DNA of 64,000 bases from Symbiodinium sp. CCMP2592 (GCA_905221615.1 CAJNDT010002791.1:620001-684000), one strand, 5' to 3'. Positions 1 through 10,352 are shown, counted from the stretch's first letter. The notes: generated from the sequence alone by a model not told the origin. Translations and numbers: made by a program.

Positions 1-433
1 CGACGAGGGGATGGCGAAGCTGAAGCCAACCGCAAGGTTGAGCCCAAAGGTGAAGAGGGCATTGGTTCTTGTTTCCGATTCGAGCACGGCGCTGTGCAAA
101 AAGAATCGTCGCGGGCTGTTTGTCAAGTCCGACTTGGATCAAGAAGTGAACCTTGCCAGTTTCACCTTGGGTTGGTCGCAGACTCGCTATACAATGTGCT
201 GGAGTAAAACCCTAGCATGGATCGTTTGGCAGGTCGAGGAACACATTCGCGAACTCCGCGCCAACTTTCCCGGCCTCATCATCGATGTCATCTGTTGGTG
301 GTGTGGGAATGAGATCTCCGGTCAGTCGGGCTGCACCCCGACCAGACTTGGTCCGGGCCTTGCCTATCGCGACCCGAATGTGACCACGGAGAATGTCGCC
401 AAGAAGGTACGGCCCTCTGCGGATGTGTTATAG
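1..433 (+). CDS. 3' part of an SGNH-hydrolase-like protein, 5' end outside the window
   Basis: The frame is open from the left edge of the window (first in-window ATG at 11) to a TAG at 431-433. Residues around 20-25 read LVSDSS, which looks like the block I Asp-Ser of SGNH/GDSL esterases. A later stretch, ICWWCGNEISG, looks like the block III Gly-x-Asn turn. The middle (TLGWSQTRYTMCWSKTLAW) is conserved-looking but I cannot assign it. A GT donor-like site lies near 405 (AAGAAG|GTACGG), so the true coding end may be earlier than the stop. It lies on the same strand as the KptA-like gene that starts at 5784, and the inverted-repeat block 491-5713 separates them. Either it is the tail of a neighbouring gene copy or one gene was split by that block. 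The SGNH call is by eye and uncertain. Confidence 0.4.
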   Translation, partial: DEGMAKLKPTARLSPKVKRALVLVSDSSTALCKKNRRGLFVKSDLDQEVNLASFTLGWSQTRYTMCWSKTLAWIVWQVEEHIRELRANFPGLIIDVICWWCGNEISGQSGCTPTRLGPGLAYRDPNVTTENVAKKVRPSADVL

Positions 434-490
434 CCGCCCGCACGGACGAGCCGGACATTGGTTTTGTGAAAGTGATTGGGGTTGGGCCAT

Positions 491-520
491 GGTTTTTTTT
501 TTCCAAGGTGCGGCCAACCC
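491..520 (+). repeat. Left terminal inverted repeat
   Basis: GG, ten T, CC, then AAGGTGCGGCCAACCC. A second partial copy (CGAGGTGCGGCCAA) follows at about 529-542, as subterminal repeats of some elements do. It pairs with 5685-5713. Confidence 0.6.
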
Positions 521-547
521 TTGTTTGCGAGGTGCGGCCAAGGGTCC

Positions 548-723
548 CTGGTGCATGCGGTCACCTAGTCCTCTGGTCCTTGGTCTTGTGGTCCCCTGGT
601 CCTCTGCTCGCGGTCCCCTAGTCCTCTGGTCCTTGGTCCTGTGGTCCCCTGGTCCTCTGGTCTGCCGGTCCTCTGGTCCCGTGGTCTCCTGGTCCCCTGG
701 TGCATGCGGTCCCCTAGTCCTCT
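548..723. repeat. 53-bp minisatellite of GGTCCTCTGGTCC-like subunits
   Basis: Units starting with GCGGTC at about 557 and 610 are offset by 53 bp and largely identical. The rest is built of shorter GGTCCTCTG and GGTCCCCTG subunits. The array opens and closes with GGTGCATGCGGTC. Confidence 0.7.
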
Positions 724-765
724 GCCACAGCCACAACCACAACCACGGGATAGGGGTTAAAAACA

Positions 766-846
766 AATTAAATAAGGATCAAAAAAATAAAATAAGGATC
801 AAAAAGAAATTAAATAAGGATCACAAAAAAATTAAACAGGTATCCA
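766..846. repeat. A-rich tandem repeat (TTAAATAAGGATCAAAAA units)
   Basis: Three to four copies of an ATAAGGATCAAAAA-like unit. The reverse complement (TTTTTGATCCTTATTT) recurs at about 3051-3068 and 3160-3178, so similar sequence flanks the 0.8-3.2 kb section in inverted orientation. Confidence 0.55.
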
Positions 847-875
847 CGAAAGGAGGGGGGGGTAACGGAGGAAAG

Positions 876-1180
876 AAGACACAGAAAGAGAGAGAGAGAG
901 AGAGAGAAAAAAAAAGAAAGAAAGAACGAAGGAAAGAAAGAAAGACAGAGAGAGAGAGAGAGAAAGAAACATAAAGAAAGAAAGAACGAAACAAAGAAAG
1001 AGCGGAAGAAAGCAAGAAAGAACGAAATACATAAAGCATAGTTATAAGGAAAGAAAGAAATCAAAAATACACAAATAGATAAATAAAGAAAGCTATAAGG
1101 AAAGAAAAAAGAAAACACAAGGAAAGGACGAACGAGAGTTAGAAACAAAGAAAAGCAAATAATACAGACATAACGAATGA
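876..1180. repeat. Polypurine GAAA/GA tract
   Basis: About 300 bp almost entirely A and G on the plus strand, with (GA)n and (GAAA)n runs. Long reading frames on the minus strand here are low-complexity Phe/Ser/Leu strings and not genes. Confidence 0.8.
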
Positions 1181-1221
1181 ACAAAAATGGAGAATTAAAG
1201 AAAGACGAAATGACATAAATT

Positions 1222-1921
1222 AACTAAGATGTTGTTTTGTTTTATGTTATCTTCTGTTATGTTGTATCGTCGTCTTTTATTATGTTATTATATGCTATAG
1301 GAAGCAAGGTTCTGTTATGTCAGAAAATGTCACACTATTTTTGTGATGTCGAACCATCTTATGTCGTTCTTATGGTTTACTATGTTATATTATGTTATAG
1401 AGTGCTAACGGAAGACGAGACACGAACAGGCACGGAAGAACGAAAGACCCACCGCCGCGCTTTTCGAGCCGTGCAAGCTTGATTCAAACAGTGTTTTCGA
1501 AACCCATCATGTGAGCGTTGTGTCTGCAAATGGGGGGGGCTGCGCCCCCCCCAACCCCCCCGCTAACCAGAATCGCCAAATGAGGGGGTGTGTTTAAGAT
1601 AGGTGATGAAGCGGAATACCAGCAACAGCTACAACACGAATTCCGTCCTAAATGCGAAATTGTAACGAAAATTTGATTTTCCCGAGGAACAACCAAAGAT
1701 AACGTATGTTTTCCTTCTGAAAACCTGAAGAAATGACACGAATGCCATAAGTAATAGAAAAATGGTGTTTTTCCTAGGAAAAACCAAGGAAAACTTGGAA
1801 AACACAACGGAATCCGTAGGAAAATCATGTCTTCCAGAGGAGAAACCAAGCAAATCCTTAGGAAATGAAAGAGAATCCATAGGAAAACAGTGTTCTCCCT
1901 TGGAAAAATTCAAGAATTGCT
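1222..1921. repeat. Direct repeat, copy 1 (~700 bp)
   Basis: It matches 2329-3032 closely at an offset of about 1108 bp. It contains a T-rich start, a GGGGGGGG-CTGCG-CCCCCCCC hairpin (1532-1552), one unit of the AATCGCCAAATGAGGGGG...GTTTAAGATA repeat seen around 39 and 49 kb, and several TAGGAAA...CC subrepeats. The ~80-codon frame at its start is shared by both copies but shows no recognisable protein. Confidence 0.75.
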
Positions 1922-2328
1922 GTATCTGAAAAGAAAGAAAGAAACGAAGACAGGACGAAAGAAAGAAAGGACGAGAAAAAGAACGAAATAAATGAAAAAG
2001 AAAGCAAGAAAGAAAGGAAGGAAGGGAGTATGAAATGAATAAAGAAAGAACACCAGAAAGAAATAAAAGAAATGAACGAGCGAAAGAAAGAAATAAATCC
2101 AGAATAAACAGGCAAAGTTGGAAAATACGAAAGAGAAAGAACATGAAAGAATCACAGAAACAAAGATACAAGCAATAGGATACTACATAGTCCAATCGAA
2201 TATGCAATAATATCGTAATGGACCCTAAAATATTTAGCATAATGTAACCTGATGTTATATAATATACCAAATATTATGTTCTATATATAAAAACTATATT
2301 GTACTATGTTACAATGTACTACACTATA
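1922..2328. repeat. Purine tract and AT-rich spacer between the direct repeats
   Basis: 1928-2115 is GAAA/GAAAG-rich. 2160-2328 is AT-rich with TATGTTATATT-like runs. No gene seen. Confidence 0.6.
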
Positions 2329-3032
2329 AACTAAGATCTTGTTTTGTTCTATGTTATCTTCTGTTATATTGTATTGTCGTCTTTTGTTATGTTTATTAGA
2401 TGCTATAAGAAGCAAGGTTCTGTTATGTCAGAAAATGTCACACGGTTTTTGTGATGTCGAACCATCTTATGTCGTTCTTATGGTTTACTATGTTATATTA
2501 TGTTATAGAATGCTGACGGAAGAAGAGACACGAACAGGCACGGAAGAACGAAAGACCCACCGCCGCGCTTTTCGAGCCGTGCAAGCTTGATTCAAACAGT
2601 GTTTTCGAAACCCATCATGTGAGCGTTGTGTCTGCAAATGGGGGGGGGCTGCGCCCCCCCCAACCCCCCCGCTAACCAGAATCGCCAAATGAGGGGGTGT
2701 GTTTAAGATAGGTGATGAAGCGGAATACCAGCAACAGCTACAACACGAATTCCGTCCTAAATGCGAAATTGCAACGAAAATTTGATTTTCCCGAGGAACA
2801 ACCAAAGATAACGTATGTTTTCCTTCTGAAAACCTGAAGAAATGACACGAATGCCATAGGTAATAGAAAAATGGTGTTTGTCCTAGGAAAAACCAGGGAA
2901 AATTTCAGGAAATACCACGGAATCCGTAGGAAAATCGTGTTTCCCCGAGGAAAAACCAATCAGATCCTAAGGAAATGAAAGAAAATCTATAGGAAAATAA
3001 TATTTTCCCTTGGGAAATTCAGGAATTGCTGT
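2329..3032. repeat. Direct repeat, copy 2 (~700 bp)
   Basis: Second copy of 1222-1921, with substitutions and small indels. It carries its own G-run/C-run hairpin (2640-2661). Confidence 0.75.
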
Positions 3033-3890
3033 ATTTTGAGTGATCCAATTTTTTTGATCCTTATTTTGTTTTTTTTTTATGCCTCTGCCCCAGGAATTGC
3101 TGTATTTTACGTGACTTAATTTTTTCATCATTGTTTTAGTTTTTTGACCCTGGTGCTTTAATCTTTTGATCCTTATTTAAATTTTTTTTGATCCCTCACC
3201 CTGTCAACCACAAGCACAACCACAACCACAACAACAGCAACCAACGACGACAACAACAGCAACAATTTTATTGGACGCTGAGCGAGCGGGCTCTGCTCAT
3301 TGCGGGCGAGCAGAAACTTCGGAAGCGTGCCATCCCCGAGTGTGCCGTGAGCCAGCGCCACCGGGTTAGCCATAAGTTAGCACCACTCCCTTAGGATCTG
3401 ACCTGCCGACATTCTTATAGAGGTTACGCGGTCTTCGCCCGGCGGCCTTGTAAAGAAAAAGAAACAGACTGGCGCTTTGCGCGAGGGGACTGCCCATGCG
3501 AGAATCGCAGGTACCTCCTTCATCCGTTTCTGAGAACTACGACCGAAGTCAGGTCCCGAGGCCTCGCGTAAAACAAGCCAAAACGAACTGACCAAACAAA
3601 ACCAACAGAGAAGACCGCGCAACCCCTATAGGATCCTCAGTGAAGGAAAAAGAGGAGCCGATGCAACAAACGTTAAAAGAGAAAAGGCCTAAGTCAAGAA
3701 GAGCAGCGCTGCAGACTGTACACAGCAGCAACAGCTCTTGGGCACCAGCCTCTAGGGGATAGGCCACAAGAAGTTGACTTCAGTTACAAAGGCGTTGCCC
3801 GTTTTTGCGCGAGCGATGCCCGAAACTCCTAACGTGACAGCCCGACTCACAAAGTCGTCGTCATGTAGCCTCCGTCACCCTCAGTGTGAG
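3033..3890. other. No gene recognised; T-rich repeats, then unique sequence
   Basis: 3040-3200 holds GATCCTTATTT-like T-rich repeats. 3205-3265 is CAACCA/CAACAG-rich. From about 3280 the sequence is more complex, but I see no supported coding region. Confidence 0.5.
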
Positions 3891-4874
3891 TCATTGCGTC
3901 CAATACTCACGAACTGGCAGCCGGTGGGTCGTACTCAGAAGAGCCGTCTCCCAGAGTTCCCGTCTAGTGGCGTCCCACACTAGGTAACTCCCGACTACCA
4001 GCGATGGGCCGTAAGGATAATTCGTCGTCAAGCAAAAAAACACGTGGGCCGTCACTCCTAGCACTGCCTGACCCCGTCGGTAACAGGACAGTAACGAACA
4101 CACCTGGGAGGGCCGTAGCCGTAGCCCGACACCCATAGCACAGCGAGCGCGTCCGCTTAACGACTGTACCCAGATGTGACGTGGAGCCGTACCAGGTAGA
4201 CACCGTGCTGGAACTGAAGACGTTGGCCAACTCTGCTGAGCCTGAGTCCCCAGTGTCCCAATCTGCGCCTTGTCTTGTAGACAAGTCTGGCCCGGCGGCC
4301 CCCGAGAGGCCTCCCCCACCAGAGAGGATAGCCCCTCTAGGCCCACAAGGGCACCCCATAGCAAGAGGAGTCCCTGAAATGCCCGTCGGGGCCAGCATTG
4401 GGAGGATGCTGACGCGTTGTGAGTCACCACGTTGCGCCTAGCCTGTCCTGAGTCTGACTTGCTCCCAGGCGCTGGCGGCTGAACAGAAGTGAAGCGCGGA
4501 AAACACTCAACCGTGACGAAGAGCTCTCGATCGCACTGGCTTCGTAGCAGCCGGTGGCAGTCCACTGTGCCGTTGAAGAAAAAACTAGTGCTCGAAGAAG
4601 ACTGCATGAGAATACCAGACGATCCGTGTCCTTCTTGCGGAGGTGTACCAGTTAAAGCGCAAAACCAGAGCGCCAGCAAAACTGCGCAGGAGAGACCTTG
4701 AGCTGTACCTGGGTGTCTTGTCGTGTAGCTGGAAAGTCGAAGAGAGGAGCGGAACGAGGCCTCAACTCGAAAGCTTCCTTCAGGATACCCAGGTGCAGAA
4801 GATGGCCAACCCATGACTGGGGCCGCCCCTTGAATGGCTTGGTGCGGCAGGTCCTTTTGTAAATGTAAAAGCAT
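3891..4874 (-). CDS. Unclassified 327-codon minus-strand ORF
   Basis: One uninterrupted minus-strand frame spans nearly 1 kb, longer than expected by chance at this composition. The translation contains plausible stretches near its end (for example SLVVGSYLVWDATRRELW), but I recognise no domain, transmembrane arrangement or zinc motif. Short plus-strand frames also lie here (4181-4441 Pro/Glu-rich; 4489-4701 with a CPSCGG motif), so the coding strand is undecided. The start codon is simply the first ATG. It lies inside the inverted-repeat block and could be a decayed element gene or an ORF produced by composition. Function unknown. Confidence 0.25.
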   Translation of the reverse strand: MLLHLQKDLPHQAIQGAAPVMGWPSSAPGYPEGSFRVEASFRSSLRLSSYTTRHPGTAQGLSCAVLLALWFCALTGTPPQEGHGSSGILMQSSSSTSFFFNGTVDCHRLLRSQCDRELFVTVECFPRFTSVQPPAPGSKSDSGQARRNVVTHNASASSQCWPRRAFQGLLLLWGALVGLEGLSSLVGEASRGPPGQTCLQDKAQIGTLGTQAQQSWPTSSVPARCLPGTAPRHIWVQSLSGRARCAMGVGLRLRPSQVCSLLSCYRRGQAVLGVTAHVFFCLTTNYPYGPSLVVGSYLVWDATRRELWETALLSTTHRLPVREYWTQ

Positions 4875-5202
4875 CGGCAGGAGAAAAGCACTGAGGCACA
4901 GTCGACGCGCCTTCCGCTAGTTTCGCCGGAAAGAGAAAACTCGATCCGACTCCCTTCACCCCGCGGAAAGGTGATAACCCTACCGCTTACCTCTTGCCAA
5001 TGTTGTGTAACTGCAGACAGAGGCCCGGGAATTGGGACCCGGTAGATCGCAGCGACACGTGGCTCCAGGGATGGCTATGGCTCAATAAGAGGACGGTCCC
5101 TTAAGCTTCGCAGAAGGGGGACGTTGCGAGCCTCTAGCGTTGGTACCCAGAGCCTTGTTAGCAAAGCTACACAGCCTGCTGTGATCCATAGCGGCTACAA
5201 CA

Positions 5203-5336
5203 GCAACAACAGCAACAACAACCACAACAACAGCAGCAGCAACAACAACAACCACGACCAACAACAACATCATCAACAACAACAGCAACAGCAACAGCAA
5301 CAACAACAACAACCAGGACGACGACCACGACGACAT
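5203..5336. repeat. CAA/CAG trinucleotide repeat
   Basis: Dense (CAACAG)n and (CAA)n on the plus strand. Frames through it translate to poly-Asn, poly-Gln or poly-Ser and are not counted as genes. Confidence 0.85.
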
Positions 5337-5347
5337 CAAGGAAACTC

Positions 5348-5671
5348 CGATGAACCCTCCACAGGGATCCTGCGCGTCGAAGCGCTGGCGCTGTGGTGCG
5401 GTGCAAATTTTCTACGTCCCCGATGAACCCTCCACAGGGATCCTGCGCGTCGAAGCGCTGGCGCTGTGGTGCGGTGCAAATTTTCTACGTCCCCGATGAA
5501 CCCTCCGCACGGATCCTGTGCGTCGAAGCGCTGGCGCTGTGGTGCGGTGCAAGTTTTCTACGTCCCCGATAAACCTTCCACAGGGATCCTGCGTGTCAAA
5601 GCGGTGGCGCTGTGGTGCGGCGCAAATTCTTTACGTCCCCGATGAACCCTCTACAGGGATCCTGCGTGTCC
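5348..5671. repeat. 73-bp tandem repeat, about 4.4 copies
   Basis: Units begin CGATGAACCCTCCACAGG at 5348, 5421, 5494, 5567 and 5640, exactly 73 bp apart, with a few substitutions per copy. Each holds GCGCTGGCGCTGTGGTGCGG. There are no unique spacers, so this is a minisatellite and not CRISPR. It ends just before the right terminal inverted repeat. Confidence 0.9.
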
Positions 5672-5684
5672 AACCTTAAAAAAA

Positions 5685-5713
5685 GGGTTGGCCGCACCTC
5701 GGAAAAAAAAACC
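5685..5713 (-). repeat. Right terminal inverted repeat
   Basis: GGGTTGGCCGCACCTCGG followed by nine A and CC. It is the reverse complement of 491-520 with one substitution and one homopolymer-length difference. Confidence 0.6.
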
Positions 5714-5783
5714 GCCGGTTGCCATTGGGGTGGATGCTGACCTCTTTCAGTTGCATTCCGCCTACAATACGTTCAATTAGGCC

Positions 5784-8613
5784 ATGTTTGAGGAGTTCCG
5801 CACAACGAACTTGCAGACACAGTCTGCTACGCCACTGGTCGAGAAACTCGAATGTACGATTCGTTTCATGCGTCGGAGGACCAAAGGAACAGAGACCTCT
5901 TCCAGGCGTACCTCCATGCGACCTTGAACGTCAGCAAATCCGAGTGGATCGCCCAGAAGCTCAACCCATGTGTGAGAGCGCTTCTTACTCGCTTTGAACA
6001 CACTGAGCGGGGAGACCTGGTTGAGAACACGGTTCTCCAGGACGTCTTCGCCAAATGGCGGGCAGAGAAGGATCAGCTGCTGAGCCCAAAGCCCACAAAG
6101 CCGATGCCGGTGACTGAGGAGGATAAGTTGTGGGAAGCCCCTGATGCCGCAGATGCTGCCGACATCACGAAGATCACCACGGTCCACCCATGGATAAAGC
6201 CATCCGCAAGGATGTGCCAAGGCTCGCTGCTACCATGGATGTCAGTTCCATTGCGGACTGTGTGAACGACGTGGTCACCCAGGTTGCGGACGGGAAGGTC
6301 TCCTACGATCTCCCTGGCACAGTGGCCCTAGTGGACGAGGGGGAATACGAAAACCCCATTCCTTCAACAATGGGCAGAGTGATTGAGCCTGTCGCGCCGA
6401 AGCCAACCAAGAAGTTTGATCGCGACGAAGATGCTCTGCGTAAGCTCATGTTCGTTGATGAAAGCGCCCCGCAAGCGGCTGCCGCTGTGCCAGAAAGGTT
6501 GTCGAACGAGTACTTCTGTAATGGTGTCAAGCACCAGATGAAGCCGTTCAACCCCGAGGACATCGTCGGAGACAAGTCCGTGTGCTTCAAGCACGGTGAT
6601 TTGAAGTTCCTCACCAAACTCCTTCGGGGGCACGAGCTGGACGACTTTCCGTTGGTCTTCGACCGCGGATGCTGGACCGATGTGGATGCCCTCTTGCAGA
6701 CCTTCAACACCGCCAGGGGGGCCAGATGGGGAATCCGCCAGCTGGTTCGGGCAGCGAAAGCGGACAACAAAGGCAGGATCCGGCTGCTCGGGATCGACGT
6801 CCCTATGAGGGAGACGATAGGACAGCCGCTCTTTCCAGTGAGGATCCGCATTGCTCAGGGCCACAACGAGAAGCTCGTCGGGAACAACCCCGACGCCGAT
6901 TTCTTCCTGGCCACGAGGTTCTACAGCTGACTCTCGAAAGAGGAAGCAGAATCCCAGAGCAGTGTGCGAGGCGTCACTGTGCTCTCGAAGGAAGACACGC
7001 CGGCCAAGCTCTACCACAGGACCAATGAGCGAGGCATGAACGGCATACTTCGAGACGGCATGATCCCCGGCTCGGCGAGGTCCAACCGAGCGCACAACTA
7101 TCTCTCGCCTTATCGTCTTGACGATACCAAGTACAAGAGTGGCATGAGATCCAACCAGCCGGTCGAGCTCGCAGTTGACACCCAACGCGCCATCAATGCA
7201 GGCTGCGTATTCTTCGTTACGGAGACTGATGGTGTCCTCACTCGCGACACGATTCCCCCGGATTGCATCCTCACGGCCGTGGACACCAGCGAGAAGAACC
7301 TTCCTCTCTATGTCGCGGAAAACAAAGAAGCCACCCACGAGGGTGAGCCAGGGCACATTTTCCGTGCTAAGCGTGACTATGAGGAAGCAGCAAGCTCATC
7401 ATCGGCACCACCGCCAAAGCAGGTGGCAAGTGCTCCAAAGGCAGTGGCTTCGAAGAAGATGCCGAAGGTGGCTCCCAAGCCCGAAGTGATCGTTGAGGAA
7501 GACGTGACCATGGACTTGGATGAAGCCACCCGCAAGGGTGAGCCTGCTGATGCTGCTGGTTCCGCCCCCGAAGAAGAGGGCGACACGACTGACGCGGGTG
7601 AAGATGAGGCATTCCCTCTTGGATCGCACCCATGCGCGGCATGCTCCGCCGTGGTCGCCAATGGGATGCTGTTCTGCCTCCGCTGCAAAGCGCCGCAGAC
7701 AAGTGATTCGGCAAAGGTAATCAAAAGGGTCTATGAGAACTCACGCCTTCGACAGCCCATTCTCGCAACAGCTGCAGCAGGCGCTCAGAAGCCAATCGAA
7801 GAACTCCTCACAAGCGATCTTCGTGGCATTGGTGATGGCCCCAAAAAGCGAGGCCAGATGATGAGTGCTGAAGCCGCTGTCATTCGGGATGCGAAAGATC
7901 GCAAACAGCGATCGGTGAGGATGAACTATGCCTCGGTCTCTGAGCGCTTCGAGGGTGACGACCAATTCCGCATGAGGATGATGCAAGAAGGATCAAGAAG
8001 GACGCAGCCTGGAGGATATGCAGAAGTTCGACTACCTCGCTGCAGCAGTGCTCCCCGATCCGGGACGCTCCGAAGAGCAGCGGCACCTCCGCGCTGGAGT
8101 TCATTACAGCACCACCGGTGGCGCTGGTGGCATTCCTCCTGCGAAGCTCGTCTTCTTTGCCCACTGCGAATGGAGCCGTTGAGAACATTGCGGTTTATCG
8201 ACAATACCGCGGATGTTCCAATCGGCCTCACATACATGGGTGCCTTTCTCTCGCCGAAGCTGTTCTCCGAGATCGCCGCTGTCAATGATGCCGCGAGGCG
8301 CATCCTCACCTTCGATGGCGAAGTTCGACTGAACTCAACGAACGCTGAAGGGATTGCCGCTGAGCTGGCCCAGATCATGTGTGATAGTCGCCGCAGCGCC
8401 GAAGGCCAGACTCGCGAGACTGAGCGCTTGGCTGATCAAAACCGCCAAGCTGCAGCTCGCAATCGCCCCTCCCAAACGGGACGCGGTCAAGCGGCTGAGC
8501 CTATGTATCTCGGGTATACTCAGGCCCAATGGGACGAGCATTACCGCCAGCAGCGTCGCGGCCAGTACACGCAAGCCGAGTGGGATGCCTGGAATCGCAC
8601 CCATAGGCACTGA
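5784..8613 (+). CDS. KptA/Tpt1-like RNA 2'-phosphotransferase family gene, reading frame interrupted
   Basis: Family members remove the 2'-phosphate at tRNA splice junctions using NAD+. The N-terminal lobe (about 6598-6870) reads LTKLLRGHELDDFPL, CWTDVDALLQ and VRIRIAQGHN, matching the family's L..LRH and R..QGHS signatures. The NAD+-binding lobe (6994-7330) reads LYHRTNERGMNGILRDGM, SNRAHNYLSPY and AGCVFFVTETDGVLTRD. A Cys4 zinc ribbon (CAAC...CLRC) lies near 7640-7690 and a Gln/Trp/Tyr-rich repeat at the C terminus. The first catalytic pair reads Arg-Gly-His instead of Arg-His. The coding trace changes frame near 5870, 6190, 7985 and 8180, and an in-frame TGA (6928-6930) separates the two lobes. 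It is therefore probably a pseudogene or contains assembly indels; recoding is possible. Start chosen at ATG 5784. Family call firm, activity unlikely as written. Confidence 0.7.
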
Positions 8614-9731
8614 GTGCTGGTCTGCTCCATTTCTCATTTTGCTTTGGACATGCGGGGCTCCCCTAGCTGTGTTTTATAGATGCTCGCTTTGGCAACCCAA
8701 CAAAATCCTCTGAAGCCCGGGGCAACCTGGAGCCAGTGTATCAGTGTACGCCTTAGCTGGAGCAGCACGGCGAGGGGGGTGTAGATTTTACCCTGCCTCC
8801 ATCACTACTTTTGATGTCCTTAGCAGTTGGTCTACGCGACGCGCACTTGGGCTCAAGTCCCCATACGGTAAAAGTCCGGTTGACTATAAGCGGTACTTAG
8901 CCGTGTCTAGCTGTTGACCTGGGAAACTTCAGAAGTGGCGTGACAGGCCCGTGTTTCATTTATGAAATGCTTAGGGTAAGCCTTGCTGAAAGAAGCATCG
9001 CATCACTGTTACAACAGTGCCGGCCTCTCCGGTTAAAAATCGGATTCCAGGTTTCTCTCTCTCTCTCTCGCTTTCGCTTTCCTAGTCCCTCCCGCTCTCG
9101 CTCTCCCTCCTTGCGTCTCTCTCTTGCGCTCTCTGCGATCTGGGTCGCCTGCCTTAGCCTACGCCCGTGTCCCCTTGCTTGCCGTGCCTAGGCCGTATCA
9201 TGCGGGCGATTTACCAGAAAGGTGATGCCAAGCTTCGGCATTTGGTGCAAAGCAGCTTCCTGAGGAGTGAAAGTGTGGACGCAGAGTCTTGACAGCGTCT
9301 GTTGTTTGCAGAGAGAAAGCCGAATTCCAGCATCGGATGTCCCGACACCTGAAGGTTCTTTTTGGGTTCTCGGAAGGTTTTGGACGAATAGTCTTCTCGA
9401 TGCGCATACAGGGCAGCAGGTGTCGAAACAGGACTTGTTCCTGCTAAAGTCGATTGTGAGCAGATGTACATTGACGGCGGCATGATGGGCGCGCGCAAAG
9501 AGGGAATGTTCTCGTAATGTAACCCCACAGGCCACGGAGCCAAGCGATGGGCGCAGCGAATATCAGGCAGCAAGGACGTGGCGCAGCTCGGGTCTGAGAC
9601 TCGCATTTGCACAGGGCCTCAGCACTGAATCGGCATTTCCACATTCTACAAGGCCCCAGTGCGCACCCTGGGGCTTGAAGCGCCCTCAATGTTAAAGTGT
9701 CACACAGCGTCCAACTGCGAAGTTCAACCGA
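8614..9731. other. No gene recognised; CT-rich tract
   Basis: Mixed sequence after the KptA-like stop. 9050-9150 is a pyrimidine-rich tract (CTCTCTCG, CTTTCGCTTT). Nothing else supported. Confidence 0.5.
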
Positions 9732-10352
9732 ATGTCGTTCATTGCTGCTCTTGAAACGGCCCAGCAGCATCAGAAGCTTGGTGCTAGGTGTGGCATCTAC
9801 CGTCAAGCTCATAACGAGAAGGTGACTATCGACGAGCTCAGCCACTTGCCTGAAGGTATGCATCTGGATTTCTGCAATCATGACATACGAAAGCATTGCG
9901 GTATAGTTGGTTTCGTTAGATGCACCAACCTGGTAACCTGCGCATCTATCAACGGCAGCCAAGAGATGCTAATGCAGCAGTATTTCTGTGCATGAGACCA
10001 CCGTTGCGAAATAGTTACATGCTGGTTACATGACATTACATGAGCGGCTTCAGCTCGTTGCAGCCTTGGTAAGTTTGCCTCCCATGTGAACTCTTCCTGC
10101 ATCAGTGGGAAAACGATGTGCGATTCTAACTTGCTCGTTTGCAGCAGTGCAGACGTTCGAGGTCAAGAGGCACAAAGCCTCCTGGAGGAGCTTCAGAAGT
10201 CTTCCGAAGGTGGAACCTTCCCACGCCCAGTCTGGCAGGCTCTGAAATCCAGCCAGGCGTCATGTCGGATGTGCCAGGCGAGAAGGATGATCCCGATCTG
10301 GAGTGGCGATTGAACGAGACCCTGGGCATGATTATGGCCAGCTATGGCAGCA
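9732..10352 (+). CDS. Candidate first exons of a plus-strand gene
   Basis: Three segments join with matching phase. 9732-9855 starts with ATG (MSFIAALETAQQHQ..., ending DELSHLPE) before a GTATGC donor. 10145-10209 follows TTTGCAG (VQTFEVKRHKASWRSF...) and ends before GTGGAA. 10253 to about 10352 follows ATCCAG (VMSDVPGEKDDPDLEWRL). Translations are hydrophilic and look like natural protein; no domain recognised. Another in-frame stretch ends at 10962 (TERGSIDEERCTAFELEK). This may be the cytosolic N terminus of the channel gene whose recognisable exons begin at 14924, or a separate gene. Confidence 0.4.

Larger units (their letters stand above)
491..5713. mobile_element. Inverted-repeat-bounded repeat-rich block, possible non-autonomous element
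   Basis: The block starts with GG, a 10-T run, CC and then AAGGTGCGGCCAACCC, and ends with the reverse complement of the same sequence. The two termini differ only by one base and by the length of the homopolymer run. Inside are a 53-bp minisatellite, A-rich and purine tracts, two ~700-bp direct repeats, a long antisense ORF, CAA/CAG repeats and a 73-bp tandem array. No transposase was recognised. I could not establish a target-site duplication; ATTGGGGT occurs near both outer flanks (left ~474, right ~5724) but not symmetrically. Being a mobile unit is inference; the inverted termini are seen directly. Confidence 0.4.

Noticed and set aside
810..1184. Minus-strand Phe/Leu/Ser ORF of 124 codons
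   Set aside because: Product of the GAAA purine tract; low complexity with no domain.
5348..5671. Regularly spaced repeats as a CRISPR array
   Set aside because: The whole 73-bp unit repeats without variable spacers, and the genome is eukaryotic.
8820..8905. tRNA-like string (GTTGGTCTA, CACTTGGGCTCAAGTCC)
   Set aside because: There is a 5-bp hairpin, but no T-arm consensus and no acceptor stem.
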